Source: Candidatus Nanoarchaeia archaeon (GTDB lineage Archaea > Nanobdellota > Nanobdellia > Woesearchaeales > JACPBV01). From it: a DNA stretch of 47,247 nt. Below, in pieces: positions 23,201 through 32,953 of the stretch. Both the position numbers and the translations under genes were made by a program. The stretch lies in assembly GCA_028279655.1 (NCBI GenBank), contig JANQNH010000015.1, positions 1-47,247 on the forward strand. The letters run 5' to 3'. The notes under the pieces are model-generated. The model ran no database searches and was not told the origin of the DNA. It saw only the letters and a list, made by a program, of their open reading frames with translations. Every line of letters begins with the position of its first letter. Within the stretch, counting starts at the first letter, position 1.

Positions 23201-26200
23201 ATGCCTAGATTGCAATATGTCACAGTCAGAGAAAGAGACCTCGGTGGAGGAATTGACCAACAGTCTGCAGAAAATCAACTTGCAGAAGGATACTGTGAAG
23301 ACATCGAAAATGCTGACCCTAAAAGTACCGGCCAAGTTGCTAAACGAACCGGATATCAGGGCTATGCTGGTTACGTACCTGTCAGAGTTCAAGCAGTCGA
23401 ATATAGTGGAACTACGATTAATTTTATACTAGCAGATAGTATTGAACTTCCGACCGGCCAATCCTCTCCTCTTATTGTTCAAGGTCAAACCAGCGAAGCT
23501 TCTGGAGACTTTGCTTCCGAAACTATTATCTATTTCGAAAACTTTACAGCAGATATTAGAAGAGTATTTGGAACTGGTTCGGGTTCAGTCTCACTCCCTC
23601 AGACTGAACACGATATATCAACTCCTTTAATGTTTATTGGAGTAGCTGCTTCTACTTCTGTGACTAATAATAGTAATGAACAGTTCTTTCCCGATGCTAT
23701 AACTATAGATAAAACTACTTATGATGTAGATATTGATTATACAAATAATACTAGTGATTCTTTTGATGCTTTTATTTACGCAAAAGATAAATCAGCGGTA
23801 GCTGGTACTACATACGTACAGACAGGAAATACAGTAAATACAGGCAGTAATAGTTTTACTATAACAGCCGGTACACATGCTCTAGATAATAATAATATCA
23901 TAGTTGAAGTGTATGAAGATACTGGTACTGAATATAAAAGAGTTCAAGCAGATGAGGTATACTTAAATGATAGCACAGGTGACATTCAAATCGATATTCA
24001 AAATAATACAAGTAGCAGCTTTACTGCTGTTTTTATTCTCACCGCTGCTCCTACTGCTAACTTTACTACAGGGTCTGTAGCCGCAGGAACTACCCGTTCA
24101 ATAACTATCGATGCCTCAGGTACTGGTGGTAGTAATTTTGCTTTTGTTAGTTGTTATTTAGAACCTACCATAGGCGGAATCCTAGAACAGGTTATTCCAG
24201 ATAGTATAGTTGCTGATGCTACAAATCAAACAATAACTATATCATTTACTAATAATAATTCTTCAGGTGCAAACTTTGAAATCTACTGGGACTTTGCCCA
24301 AGTGGTAACTAATAAACTATCAGTAACAGGAACTGCTAGTGCATCTTTTACGGACAGCTCTCCGCAATTAACTATTTGGGGATTATGTCACGAAGAGATA
24401 TACGGAACTAGGGAAGCTAGAGAAGGTTGGGTAAATCATATAGATAGTTATAGAGCCCCTGGCGAGAGTAGATTAATCTGTGGGCTAGGCGGAAACTTAT
24501 ATGCTGCAAGGCTTAGGGCAGAAGTAGGAAATGACGCTACTTATTTAATGCCTCTTCATTATCCTTATATAAACGCACGAGTAGCCTCAGATACTATAAT
24601 CGGACCTGCCTTTTACGACACAGGAGAGACTCCAGGACGTACTAGAGGATTTATTACTGGAGATGATGGAGGCTCTAACTTTTTTACTATCTCTAGTGTT
24701 AATTATAATAGTGGCACGGGATATACGGACTATGTACTAACTGTGCCGAATATGGTTATTAGTGGAACTTTATCTACTATTATTTCTACAACAGCTGGAT
24801 TAGAGGATAGATTTACAACGCAACAATGTGGATATTCTATTCATAACGGAACCTTTGTTATAAAAGCTGTTAGCTCTGGAGTAGACACTTTAACTATTAG
24901 TGTTGAGAATACTAGTATTGATAGTGATGATTATGATGAAACGGACGTAGGCGGACTAGGCGGGGTGTTTACGGATAGAATGTCAATGACTGCTACCTCT
25001 CCTTTTCTTGCAGGTGATGATATAAATTCAGATATCTTTGATGATTCGACTGAATTTTCTTGTTTAAATAGTTCTGGAGTAATAACCTTAATAGATGGAG
25101 TAGTAGAAGTTGTAAGTATTCCAGGAGGGTTAAGGGTAGTAGCTTCTCGCACAAGTGACATTGTTCCTATTCGCGATGTTAATAATAGTGCTACTGTTAC
25201 TAATCTAGTGCGCGGTGATATGGTACAAATAACTAATTTTGATAGACAGTTCAGAATTAAGAGTATTAACCAACTAAGCGATATTAGTATTAGTATTACA
25301 GGAGACGGTACAGATGCTACTGTCACTTTAGGCAGCGGAGATACCACAACTTTATTTATTGGTAAGAAGCTATTAATCTCTGGAACTTCTAATTATAACG
25401 GAGCTCAAGAAGTTACTGAAATCATTGATGCTACTAATTTTAAATTCTCATCTTCTAATACAACTACAGAAGCAGGCACAATAATCGGTAAGACTATTCA
25501 AATAGATGAAACAATTACGTACAGTGACACAACGGATTCTTCTGTGTCAGTTAACGTACACGCTAGGTGGATACCTGTAGAAAGCCCTACTGATTCCTAT
25601 AATCTTACCCCTTCTACCAGAGTAAGTTATTTTGATTCACTTGGATATGATGCTCAGAATATTGTACGTTCTACTATGGTGCAAGATAATTTGTACTTGA
25701 CTAATGATGCTGATGAAGTATTGAAGTTTGACGGTACTAATCTTTACAGGGCCGGGCTATTTAGATGGCAGCCTAATCTATTTGTAACTACAGATACTAG
25801 TCCCTCCGGTAAGATTAATATGGATAATCCCTCCGTAAGCTTTACTGCTATATCGAATAATCAATTTACAGTAGCAGCTGGAGATGAAAAAACATTTGCT
25901 GAAGGAGATAAAATCCAAACCAGTACAGATAATGAGATTTATACTATTATAAGCACGGATACGTCCGGGAAAATAATTGTTGATGGTACTATCTCAGGGG
26001 CCGCGTCTGGTACGGTAACTAAAATTAAAACATTTCTTTACTATTTTCGACTTAATGCAGTAGATGCAAACGAGAACGTAATAGCCAGTGCTATAGCAGG
26101 AAGTGAAGATTTTGCAGTACAACTAGGAGCAGATACTGCTGTTAATATAAAATTAGTAGGAATGCCAGCTTGGGACATATATGATTATGATAAGCTAGAG

Positions 26201-28315
26201 GTACAGATTTATAGGACTAAAGGAGATGAAGTAGCTCCGTATTACAGACTAACTACCCTAGCCATGTCCTTTAATAATGATGATGGGTATATTAGTTATA
26301 CAGATACAGATTCGGATGAGGATTTAAGGGATTTAGATGAAGTCAATACAGCCCTAAAGGGGGCTGAACTCGGAACGGCGTGGGAACAACCGCTCCGTGC
26401 TAAATATTGCACGACTGCCGGTAATCGATTAATACTAGGAAATTTAAAAGATTACCCTACTCTAGATATCCGTGTTTTAAAGAATAGTGGCATATTAACT
26501 CAATCGGTGTTTACAAATGCAAGTAATAAGCTCTGGCGACTTAGAAAAGATAATACTGACACAGCAACTACAACAAACATGCTCAATAGAGCCAGTTATG
26601 AGTTTACCTCCGCTAACACTGTTAATGTTAGTGGTATTACTGGAACAGTGGGTACGAGCTTCTCGGTAAACGCAGTTGGACACGGTTTCACTACAGCAGG
26701 AGAATGGGTTTACTTATTTCATGATGCAATTACTGATGGCAATGATTTATCTTATTCTGGATGGTGGCAGATAACCTCAGTTACTAATGTTGATAATTTT
26801 GTAATTAATGCAGCAGAAGCAGGTTCTGGGGCTGCTAGTAACTTTCCAAATAAACTAGCATATGCAACAGCGCGAACTGATATTCCTGTATATATAGGAA
26901 CAGACGGTAATTATGCTATGGCTAATGGAAATAGAGCAACTACCGTGCCTTATGAATTTCTAGCTATGAGAAGATTAGCCGACGCGGTAAATACTAGTAT
27001 GCGAAAAGTAGATACTAGTATTTCCGGTTATTCTAATTTTTCTCCTTGGGTACTTGCGAGTGCAGGTAATGAATTTAATACCGGCCAGATAATTATTAAG
27101 CAGCCTAAAGTTTTCACTACTACGTTAGAAGTTGAAATACCTAGTCTTTCTGGAGACTTTGACGTGTTTATAAATAATATCAGAAGAAGTGGGTCAGCCC
27201 AAGTATCTGCCTTGACAAAAGTATATCCTTCTCGTATTATGGCAAGTTATCAGAATTATCCCGAAATATTTGATAATCCCACTGCAATAGTAGATTCTGA
27301 GTCAGATAGTGTAATTGATATTAACTCTGCGGACGGCCAAGAGATAACTGCGATTATACCTTTCTTCGGAGATGCGGCATTTGGCGCAGCTCAAAAGTCT
27401 GGCATTATAGTGGTATTTAAAACAAATAGTGTATATCTAGTAGATTTAGCGGCAAAAGCTGCAGGACAAAATGCGGTTCAGAGACTAGAGACGAGAGGTA
27501 AGGGATGTACGGCCCCTTATTCTGTGAGTGTAACTAGGGGCGGTATTATGTTTGCTAATGATACTGGTATATATAGACTAGGCCGGGACCTTCGAGTGGA
27601 ATATATTGGCCGTAAATATGAAAGAATATTTAAAGAAGAAGTGGAAAGAGATTATCTTGAACTAGCTACAGGACATCACGATACAGAAGCTAATTCTTAT
27701 AAACTTAGTTACCCTATATCAGAGGAAACAGAGAATAGCAAAGTAGCAGTATATAATCATACAAGGGAATACGAGGGACAAGGAGATGGTAGCTGGACTA
27801 CATACACTAATCACCCTACCACAGGATGGGCTAATTTAGACGCTGATAGCTTTTTCTCATCTACTAATGGTAGAGTATTCAGTATAAGAAAGCTCGGCGA
27901 TACGAGCGATTATAGGGACGATGATGTTGCTATCTCGATGGTAGTCATTACTAGAGCAATGGATGTATTAGAGTCTGCCAAGCGGAAGATATTTGGAAAG
28001 ATAATTACTCATTACCGAACAGTAGCTAATTCTACAGGTACGGAATTAACTGCTGCTCTTGATTTAAAAACCTCCTTCCAAGACACTGATACCTTTAGTA
28101 TTAATAAAGAGTTGGAAAGTACAGGAGTGGGAGATGAAGGCACTCAGAAGGTAGTTACTGTTGTGTCGGTTGTTAAAGAGAAGGTCGGAGTATATATCCA
28201 ACTTAAATACACTAATGCAACTATTGATGAGCCAGTAGAAATAGCAGGGATTGATTTTAGAGTAGCAGCTAAATCAGAACATGGTATTACAGAAGCAGCA
28301 GAAACTACTGAGTGA
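23201..28315 (+). CDS. Tail nozzle-like protein, 1704 aa
   Basis: The start (VRERDLGGGIDQQSAENQLA, EGYCEDIENADPKSTGQVAK, then RTGYQGYAG) is the typical opening of nozzle/tail-tubular-B type proteins, in which a strand and loop precede a beta-propeller-like body. The remainder is almost entirely beta with many Thr/Ser/Asn turns, and segments such as IRSTMVQDNLYLTNDADEVL and GGIMFANDTGIYRLGRDL recall propeller blades. The length is more than twice the usual 700-900 residues, so additional domains (about residues 170-900) are probably inserted. It should form the distal tail tube through which DNA passes. Confidence 0.7.
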   Translation: MPRLQYVTVRERDLGGGIDQQSAENQLAEGYCEDIENADPKSTGQVAKRTGYQGYAGYVPVRVQAVEYSGTTINFILADSIELPTGQSSPLIVQGQTSEASGDFASETIIYFENFTADIRRVFGTGSGSVSLPQTEHDISTPLMFIGVAASTSVTNNSNEQFFPDAITIDKTTYDVDIDYTNNTSDSFDAFIYAKDKSAVAGTTYVQTGNTVNTGSNSFTITAGTHALDNNNIIVEVYEDTGTEYKRVQADEVYLNDSTGDIQIDIQNNTSSSFTAVFILTAAPTANFTTGSVAAGTTRSITIDASGTGGSNFAFVSCYLEPTIGGILEQVIPDSIVADATNQTITISFTNNNSSGANFEIYWDFAQVVTNKLSVTGTASASFTDSSPQLTIWGLCHEEIYGTREAREGWVNHIDSYRAPGESRLICGLGGNLYAARLRAEVGNDATYLMPLHYPYINARVASDTIIGPAFYDTGETPGRTRGFITGDDGGSNFFTISSVNYNSGTGYTDYVLTVPNMVISGTLSTIISTTAGLEDRFTTQQCGYSIHNGTFVIKAVSSGVDTLTISVENTSIDSDDYDETDVGGLGGVFTDRMSMTATSPFLAGDDINSDIFDDSTEFSCLNSSGVITLIDGVVEVVSIPGGLRVVASRTSDIVPIRDVNNSATVTNLVRGDMVQITNFDRQFRIKSINQLSDISISITGDGTDATVTLGSGDTTTLFIGKKLLISGTSNYNGAQEVTEIIDATNFKFSSSNTTTEAGTIIGKTIQIDETITYSDTTDSSVSVNVHARWIPVESPTDSYNLTPSTRVSYFDSLGYDAQNIVRSTMVQDNLYLTNDADEVLKFDGTNLYRAGLFRWQPNLFVTTDTSPSGKINMDNPSVSFTAISNNQFTVAAGDEKTFAEGDKIQTSTDNEIYTIISTDTSGKIIVDGTISGAASGTVTKIKTFLYYFRLNAVDANENVIASAIAGSEDFAVQLGADTAVNIKLVGMPAWDIYDYDKLEVQIYRTKGDEVAPYYRLTTLAMSFNNDDGYISYTDTDSDEDLRDLDEVNTALKGAELGTAWEQPLRAKYCTTAGNRLILGNLKDYPTLDIRVLKNSGILTQSVFTNASNKLWRLRKDNTDTATTTNMLNRASYEFTSANTVNVSGITGTVGTSFSVNAVGHGFTTAGEWVYLFHDAITDGNDLSYSGWWQITSVTNVDNFVINAAEAGSGAASNFPNKLAYATARTDIPVYIGTDGNYAMANGNRATTVPYEFLAMRRLADAVNTSMRKVDTSISGYSNFSPWVLASAGNEFNTGQIIIKQPKVFTTTLEVEIPSLSGDFDVFINNIRRSGSAQVSALTKVYPSRIMASYQNYPEIFDNPTAIVDSESDSVIDINSADGQEITAIIPFFGDAAFGAAQKSGIIVVFKTNSVYLVDLAAKAAGQNAVQRLETRGKGCTAPYSVSVTRGGIMFANDTGIYRLGRDLRVEYIGRKYERIFKEEVERDYLELATGHHDTEANSYKLSYPISEETENSKVAVYNHTREYEGQGDGSWTTYTNHPTTGWANLDADSFFSSTNGRVFSIRKLGDTSDYRDDDVAISMVVITRAMDVLESAKRKIFGKIITHYRTVANSTGTELTAALDLKTSFQDTDTFSINKELESTGVGDEGTQKVVTVVSVVKEKVGVYIQLKYTNATIDEPVEIAGIDFRVAAKSEHGITEAAETTE

Positions 28316-28339
28316 AGTTAGTGTGTTATAAATTTAGTA

Positions 28340-28367
28340 TTGACAAATACATATTATCTGTTATAAT
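28340..28367 (+). promoter_or_regulatory. Promoter of the ejection-protein operon
   Basis: TTGACA at 28340-28345, 16-nt spacer, TATAAT at 28362-28367 preceded by TGT. The leader (about 75 nt) contains a GC-rich patch CCGGGCGGGGC. The start codon at 28448 has GGGGCGGAG directly upstream. Confidence 0.88.
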
Positions 28368-28447
28368 TAAAGCATTTGTTATTACTTGTTAGTGCAACCG
28401 GGCGGGGCTTTATTATTATACTATCTATTCATATATAAGGGGCGGAG

Positions 28448-30895
28448 ATGCCACGCTTAAGACAGTTACTTAAAACACCAGGAGGACAGTTAGCAGAGAC
28501 TAGTTCAGAAGAACTAGCTAAGCTTTCTGGTAGGTCACAGGCCCCTACAACTCCTTTAGAGACAGCTGTTATTGGAGGAGAGCCTCATACTAGTAAAATG
28601 GCAGGTACTCCAGCCCAGAAGGTATCTGCTCTAAGAACTGCTTTACAAGAAGAAGATGTACTAACAACCAGATTACGCAGAGAACAGGTTCGACGAAAAG
28701 CTACTGGAGAAGAAGCAAAGGCAATAGAACAAGCAGGAAGATTAGAGCAATTAGGAGATTTAGAGTCTAGAGTAGAGCAGTTAGCTGAGCAAGCCTTAGC
28801 AAGAGGAACAGAGCAACAACAGGCAGTAGAACTAGGAATTACAACTGAAGACGAAAAAGAGCGAGAGCTCTTAGAAAGAATAAGGGATAACCCTCAAGAT
28901 AATGAAGCTATTGTTGAATATAATAGATTAATGGGCCGTACCACAGTAGCTTCGCAGTTGTCTGCCGAGGAGATATTAGGTAGGTTTGGAGATGAAGCAG
29001 GAGCAGTAGGAGGTGCGTTAGCTGAGTCCGTGCAAGATAAAATAACTTCCGGGGAATTAGATTTCAAGGATATGGGATTTACAAGTATAGATGAAGTAGC
29101 TGGACTATTAGGAACAGATGCTAAACAACTCTCTGGAATGTCAATCCAACAAATGCAAGACCAACTTAATGCACAGATAGCAGATGAGTATGATACAGTT
29201 GATACGCTAAACAGACAAGCTAATGACCCTGCTTTAGGGGCGGCAGAAAGAGCAGAAGCTCGTAAGACACTTAGAGAGATGGGAGCAGTCGGTATTCGCA
29301 GTATTGAAAGCGATATTGACAACTTAGCAGACGATATTGCAGAGGCCGAGACTGTTGAATTTATGGGCGAAGAAATGCAGATTGAGGAATTGTTAGACGA
29401 TGATTACCTATCTGGGGTGGTAGGCAAATATATGACTGACAAGAACTTTGCCAAGCAGTTAAAAGAAGAAGAACCCCAATTAGTAGAGTTTATCGAGCGT
29501 CATAAAGGTGCACTAGCTGATGCGGCTAAAGATGTTGAAGCCGGTCTTCTTGAGTTCGCGGACCTTCAACAACGTAATCAGAACCTGGCTAAATCAAAAG
29601 TCGGAAAGCTATCTAATGATATAATGAAAGAAATGATACCAGGGTTCGGGGAGTTATCGGCCACTGAGTTTAAAGCTCCACCTGCTATCAAGATGCTTAA
29701 GAGTAATAAATATACTGCTCAAGAGAAGTCAGACTTCTATGATAGCATTAAGTTCCTTCACAAAGAGATGGGGCCGAAATATATTAGAGAGTTGAGTAAT
29801 CTAGACCCTTCATCTATCCAGGGTCTAGGTTTACTTGACAAAGATTCTGATGCATTTAAACGCACAGAAAGTTATATGCTTGCTGCTAATAAAGTTAAGA
29901 ACCTGCAATATGGAGACCCTGAAAACTTTGCTAAGACAATGGGGGCCGAGAATTATAATGACCTACAGCAAACTTTAGCAGAAGCAGAAAAGAAGCAACG
30001 GTCTGGGTTCTTTGGAGAGGAAGAGGGATTAGCAGACCTTCGTGGAATAATTCGTCCGGGAGAATCTATAGACGATAATATCTATCGACTAAAGAAAGCA
30101 TATCTAAAAAAGGGCAAGAATAAGTATAGCTTACAAGACTTATTAAAAGCCCCTGCACCAGATGCTATAAATAAGTTTACGGACACAAAAAAATATACAA
30201 CCAAAGCTAATCATTCTTATAATATTGTAGAGTCTGCCTTTAATAACGATGCTAGAATTGATATAGATGAGCTACGTAAGATAGGTGAAGATTCGAACCT
30301 TGATGATTTAAATACTATTTATAAAGATGACCTTGTTAAAAGTAAAGCTGATGATTCTTTTCAAGAAGAGATGATAAATATCGGCAGTGCGAAATTCGAA
30401 CCGCGTGATATAGAGATACAAGGTATTACAGGATTTAATCCTGCTAGTTTACAAGATAAAACTTTCTGGGAAAATGAAACTAATTATAAAGAAATACTAA
30501 AATCTTCCGATAACTATATAAAGGCGCTTACTGCAGAAAGGGACTCTGCAAATAGTAGAGATGATAAATTAACAGTAGATGTTGTTAATAAACAGTTAGC
30601 GAGAGCAGAGAAGCAAAAAAGAGAGTTTCAAGATAGAAGAAACTTCCACGTACAAGCAACTGCTGCTCCTACACTTGCTCCAGAAAAGGAAAGGGAGAAA
30701 TCACTTGAGGAAGATATTTTAAGTAAAGCTGCTGAAATAGAGAGACGATTTCGACCTGCTGCGGAGCGGCATATTCCCAGGCCTTTACGAGAACTAGGAG
30801 GCCCTGTTTCAGATGTTACAAAGGCAGCAACAAAAGAAATGGGTAAGGGCCTTAGTAAGTTAGGTAAAAAAACTTTAAGAGGGTCATTTAGATAA
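28448..30895 (+). CDS. Large coiled-coil internal virion / ejection protein, 815 aa
   Basis: It is mostly helical and highly charged: early Arg/Glu/Gln heptads (RLEQLGDLESRVEQLAEQAL), acidic middle, basic C-terminus (KEMGKGLSKLGKKTLRGS). It has no membrane segment or enzymatic motif. It starts the operon of proteins between nozzle and the end of the late block, the place where podoviruses keep proteins injected with the DNA. Role inferred from position and composition. Confidence 0.6.
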   Translation: MPRLRQLLKTPGGQLAETSSEELAKLSGRSQAPTTPLETAVIGGEPHTSKMAGTPAQKVSALRTALQEEDVLTTRLRREQVRRKATGEEAKAIEQAGRLEQLGDLESRVEQLAEQALARGTEQQQAVELGITTEDEKERELLERIRDNPQDNEAIVEYNRLMGRTTVASQLSAEEILGRFGDEAGAVGGALAESVQDKITSGELDFKDMGFTSIDEVAGLLGTDAKQLSGMSIQQMQDQLNAQIADEYDTVDTLNRQANDPALGAAERAEARKTLREMGAVGIRSIESDIDNLADDIAEAETVEFMGEEMQIEELLDDDYLSGVVGKYMTDKNFAKQLKEEEPQLVEFIERHKGALADAAKDVEAGLLEFADLQQRNQNLAKSKVGKLSNDIMKEMIPGFGELSATEFKAPPAIKMLKSNKYTAQEKSDFYDSIKFLHKEMGPKYIRELSNLDPSSIQGLGLLDKDSDAFKRTESYMLAANKVKNLQYGDPENFAKTMGAENYNDLQQTLAEAEKKQRSGFFGEEEGLADLRGIIRPGESIDDNIYRLKKAYLKKGKNKYSLQDLLKAPAPDAINKFTDTKKYTTKANHSYNIVESAFNNDARIDIDELRKIGEDSNLDDLNTIYKDDLVKSKADDSFQEEMINIGSAKFEPRDIEIQGITGFNPASLQDKTFWENETNYKEILKSSDNYIKALTAERDSANSRDDKLTVDVVNKQLARAEKQKREFQDRRNFHVQATAAPTLAPEKEREKSLEEDILSKAAEIERRFRPAAERHIPRPLRELGGPVSDVTKAATKEMGKGLSKLGKKTLRGSFR

Positions 30896-30897
30896 TT

Positions 30898-31221
30898 ATG
30901 TTTGAGTATATGTTTAAAGAATATATAGAAGACCGAGCTGGAGGATTATTAGTAACTCCAGAAGGGTTTGTAGTTTATACTCAACCCTCAACTAACTACC
31001 TCCTTATTCACCATATCTATGTAATACCTGAGTGGGAGAAAACTTGTGTAGCTTCCCATATGATTAATCAAGTGGCAGAGATAGCACGCGATAAGGGATG
31101 TGAATATATAGAAGGGTTTATAGAACAAGAATATAAACATCAACAGGCGTATTTATTATTTGATGATTTTAGAATAATTGACGAAGATAAACGCTGGGTT
31201 TATTTTAGAAAGAATTTATAA
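30898..31221 (+). CDS. GNAT-like acetyltransferase domain, probably degenerate, 107 aa
   Basis: The pattern LLIHHIYVIPEWEKTCVASH, MINQVAEIARDKGCEYIEGF and FDDFRIIDEDKRWVYFRKNL follows the core strands and helices of GNAT N-acetyltransferases. The acetyl-CoA loop that normally reads R/Q-x2-G-x-G/A appears as EKTCVAS and lacks its glycines, so cofactor binding may be lost. Similar small GNAT-like genes occur inside phage ejection operons. It may be a structural or assembly factor. Confidence 0.55.
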   Translation: MFEYMFKEYIEDRAGGLLVTPEGFVVYTQPSTNYLLIHHIYVIPEWEKTCVASHMINQVAEIARDKGCEYIEGFIEQEYKHQQAYLLFDDFRIIDEDKRWVYFRKNL

Positions 31222-31224
31222 ACA

Positions 31225-32103
31225 ATGGCATTACTTGACAAAATAAAAGAACAATTAGGGGAAGCACCTCAGCCTACAGGAGGGGGACAAACTCAAACTG
31301 TTCGTGAATTATTACGAGCGAAGACAGGTAAGGCCGCGGTTCCAGGGGCCGCTCCAAGACAATCTGCTATTCAAGAAAAGATGGCAGAACGTCAGACGCA
31401 AGTAGGTATGGAACAGTTAGGGCTCAGAGGTCGTATTCAAGAGGAGCAATTAGGACAGCAAGAAACAGATATCACCCAAAGAGAGCAACAACAACAAGTA
31501 CAAGCAGCTGAGCAATTTAAAGATATACAAGCTCAAATGCAGCGACAAACTACTCAACTCCTTCATCAATTTGAATCCGGTCAGAAATCCTTACAGTCAA
31601 ATAAGGATATAGCAGATTTAGAACAATTAGGATTTCAAACAAGGTTACAAAATAAAGAATATATCCAACAGTTACAACAAGAAGGACAACGTGCTCGTCT
31701 TGATAATATGTTAGAATTTAAGAAACAAATGGCACGAAATATATTAAAAGACCAACAAGAATTATTTGTAAATCAGGCAGCTTTCGAAAGAATTACTGCA
31801 GCAAATGATATGGAATTTGCAGAAGAACTATCGCAAATGGACTTAGGCTATGCAATGCAGGTAGCAGATAATGCAATGAAGGCCGCAGGTCAAAGAGCAG
31901 TGTTTACAGGAGCTGCTACAGCAATAAGCGGAGGATTACAAGCAGCTGCTGCTTCTGGAGTATTTAATAGCAACAGTGCTGCAAGTCCCGGAGCTAGTGG
32001 AGCTGCTAATCCTACTCCAGTAGAACAACAAAGGCAAATGTCTTTAGAAAGCGAACATTTATCTGCTTCTGAGTTTGATGCATTTATGAGAGGACGTAAA
32101 TAA
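31225..32103 (+). CDS. Gln-rich internal virion protein, 292 aa
   Basis: It begins MALLDKIKEQLGEAPQ, followed by long Gln/Glu-rich helices (QLGQQETDITQREQQQQVQA, LLHQFESGQKSLQSNKDI) and an Ala/Gly/Ser patch (TGAATAISGGLQAAAASG) near residues 225-245 that could enter a membrane. It precedes a similar Gln-rich gene by one base and is probably one part of the ejectosome. No enzymatic motif. Confidence 0.6.
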   Translation: MALLDKIKEQLGEAPQPTGGGQTQTVRELLRAKTGKAAVPGAAPRQSAIQEKMAERQTQVGMEQLGLRGRIQEEQLGQQETDITQREQQQQVQAAEQFKDIQAQMQRQTTQLLHQFESGQKSLQSNKDIADLEQLGFQTRLQNKEYIQQLQQEGQRARLDNMLEFKKQMARNILKDQQELFVNQAAFERITAANDMEFAEELSQMDLGYAMQVADNAMKAAGQRAVFTGAATAISGGLQAAAASGVFNSNSAASPGASGAANPTPVEQQRQMSLESEHLSASEFDAFMRGRK

Positions 32104-32104
32104 C

Positions 32105-32953
32105 ATGGCAACTAATAGAGCTAAACAGTTAGAAAAACTTGCTATGTCTCTTCCACAGGCAAATCAACAAGCTGCTCAAGCTGCTCAACAAGCTCGTACA
32201 ATTCAGTTACAAGAACAAGTTAAACGTATGCAACCTGCTGCTGCTCCGGGCGTAGCTCAACAACTAGGGGCCCAACAGGCTCAACAAGCTGGACAGATTC
32301 AACTACAAGCGGCCCAACAACAACAGCAGCAGGCTCAAGCTGTAGGACAAATGGGATTACAAAAGCGAGCTAGAGAGCAACGACAGAAAGGATTTGCTGC
32401 ACAAATAGCAGTAAGTCAACAACAAAGGGATACGGCTAATAGATTAGCTAATATGGATATTGCTCTTAAGTCACAGTTATTAGATGACCAGTTAAATTTT
32501 AGAACAAATCAAGCAGGACAGACTTTATTGAATGAAAGACAACTTGCAGACTTTGCATTAACTAATGCTAGAAACGCAGAAGAATATGCTACATACGCTC
32601 AAGCAGCTCAACAAATGTATGAGAGAGAAATGCAAGTATATGAAACTGCTCAAAAGAAAATAATGCAAACGCTACAACAAGGACAAACAGCTGAAGGCAA
32701 AAAGCTTAATAATGAATTAAAGAGAAAATTATTACAACAAAAACAAGCACTAGAGTTAGAAATGCAAAAGAAACAAAATCAAGCTGCTAATCGCGCAGCA
32801 ATGTTCCAGGCCGGAGGTACGATATTAGGTACTGTAGCCGGAGGAGCGATTGGTACTTTTATTGCCCCAGGAGTCGGAACAACGGCTGGGGCTTCTATCG
32901 GGGCGAGCGTGGGAGGTGGATTAGGAACAGCAGCAGGAGGAGCAACAAGCTAA
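32105..32953 (+). CDS. Gln-rich ejection protein with C-terminal glycine-zipper, 282 aa
   Basis: The first 230 residues are Ala/Gln helices (NQQAAQAAQQARTIQLQEQV; QAGQIQLQAAQQQQQQAQAV). The last 50 residues (AGGTILGTVAGGAIGTFIAP, then GVGTTAGASIGASVGG) contain regular small-residue GxxxG-type spacing, a glycine zipper that can assemble in membranes. The architecture suits a protein that forms a channel for phage DNA across the inner membrane. It overlaps the next start by one base. Confidence 0.6.
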   Translation: MATNRAKQLEKLAMSLPQANQQAAQAAQQARTIQLQEQVKRMQPAAAPGVAQQLGAQQAQQAGQIQLQAAQQQQQQAQAVGQMGLQKRAREQRQKGFAAQIAVSQQQRDTANRLANMDIALKSQLLDDQLNFRTNQAGQTLLNERQLADFALTNARNAEEYATYAQAAQQMYEREMQVYETAQKKIMQTLQQGQTAEGKKLNNELKRKLLQQKQALELEMQKKQNQAANRAAMFQAGGTILGTVAGGAIGTFIAPGVGTTAGASIGASVGGGLGTAAGGATS

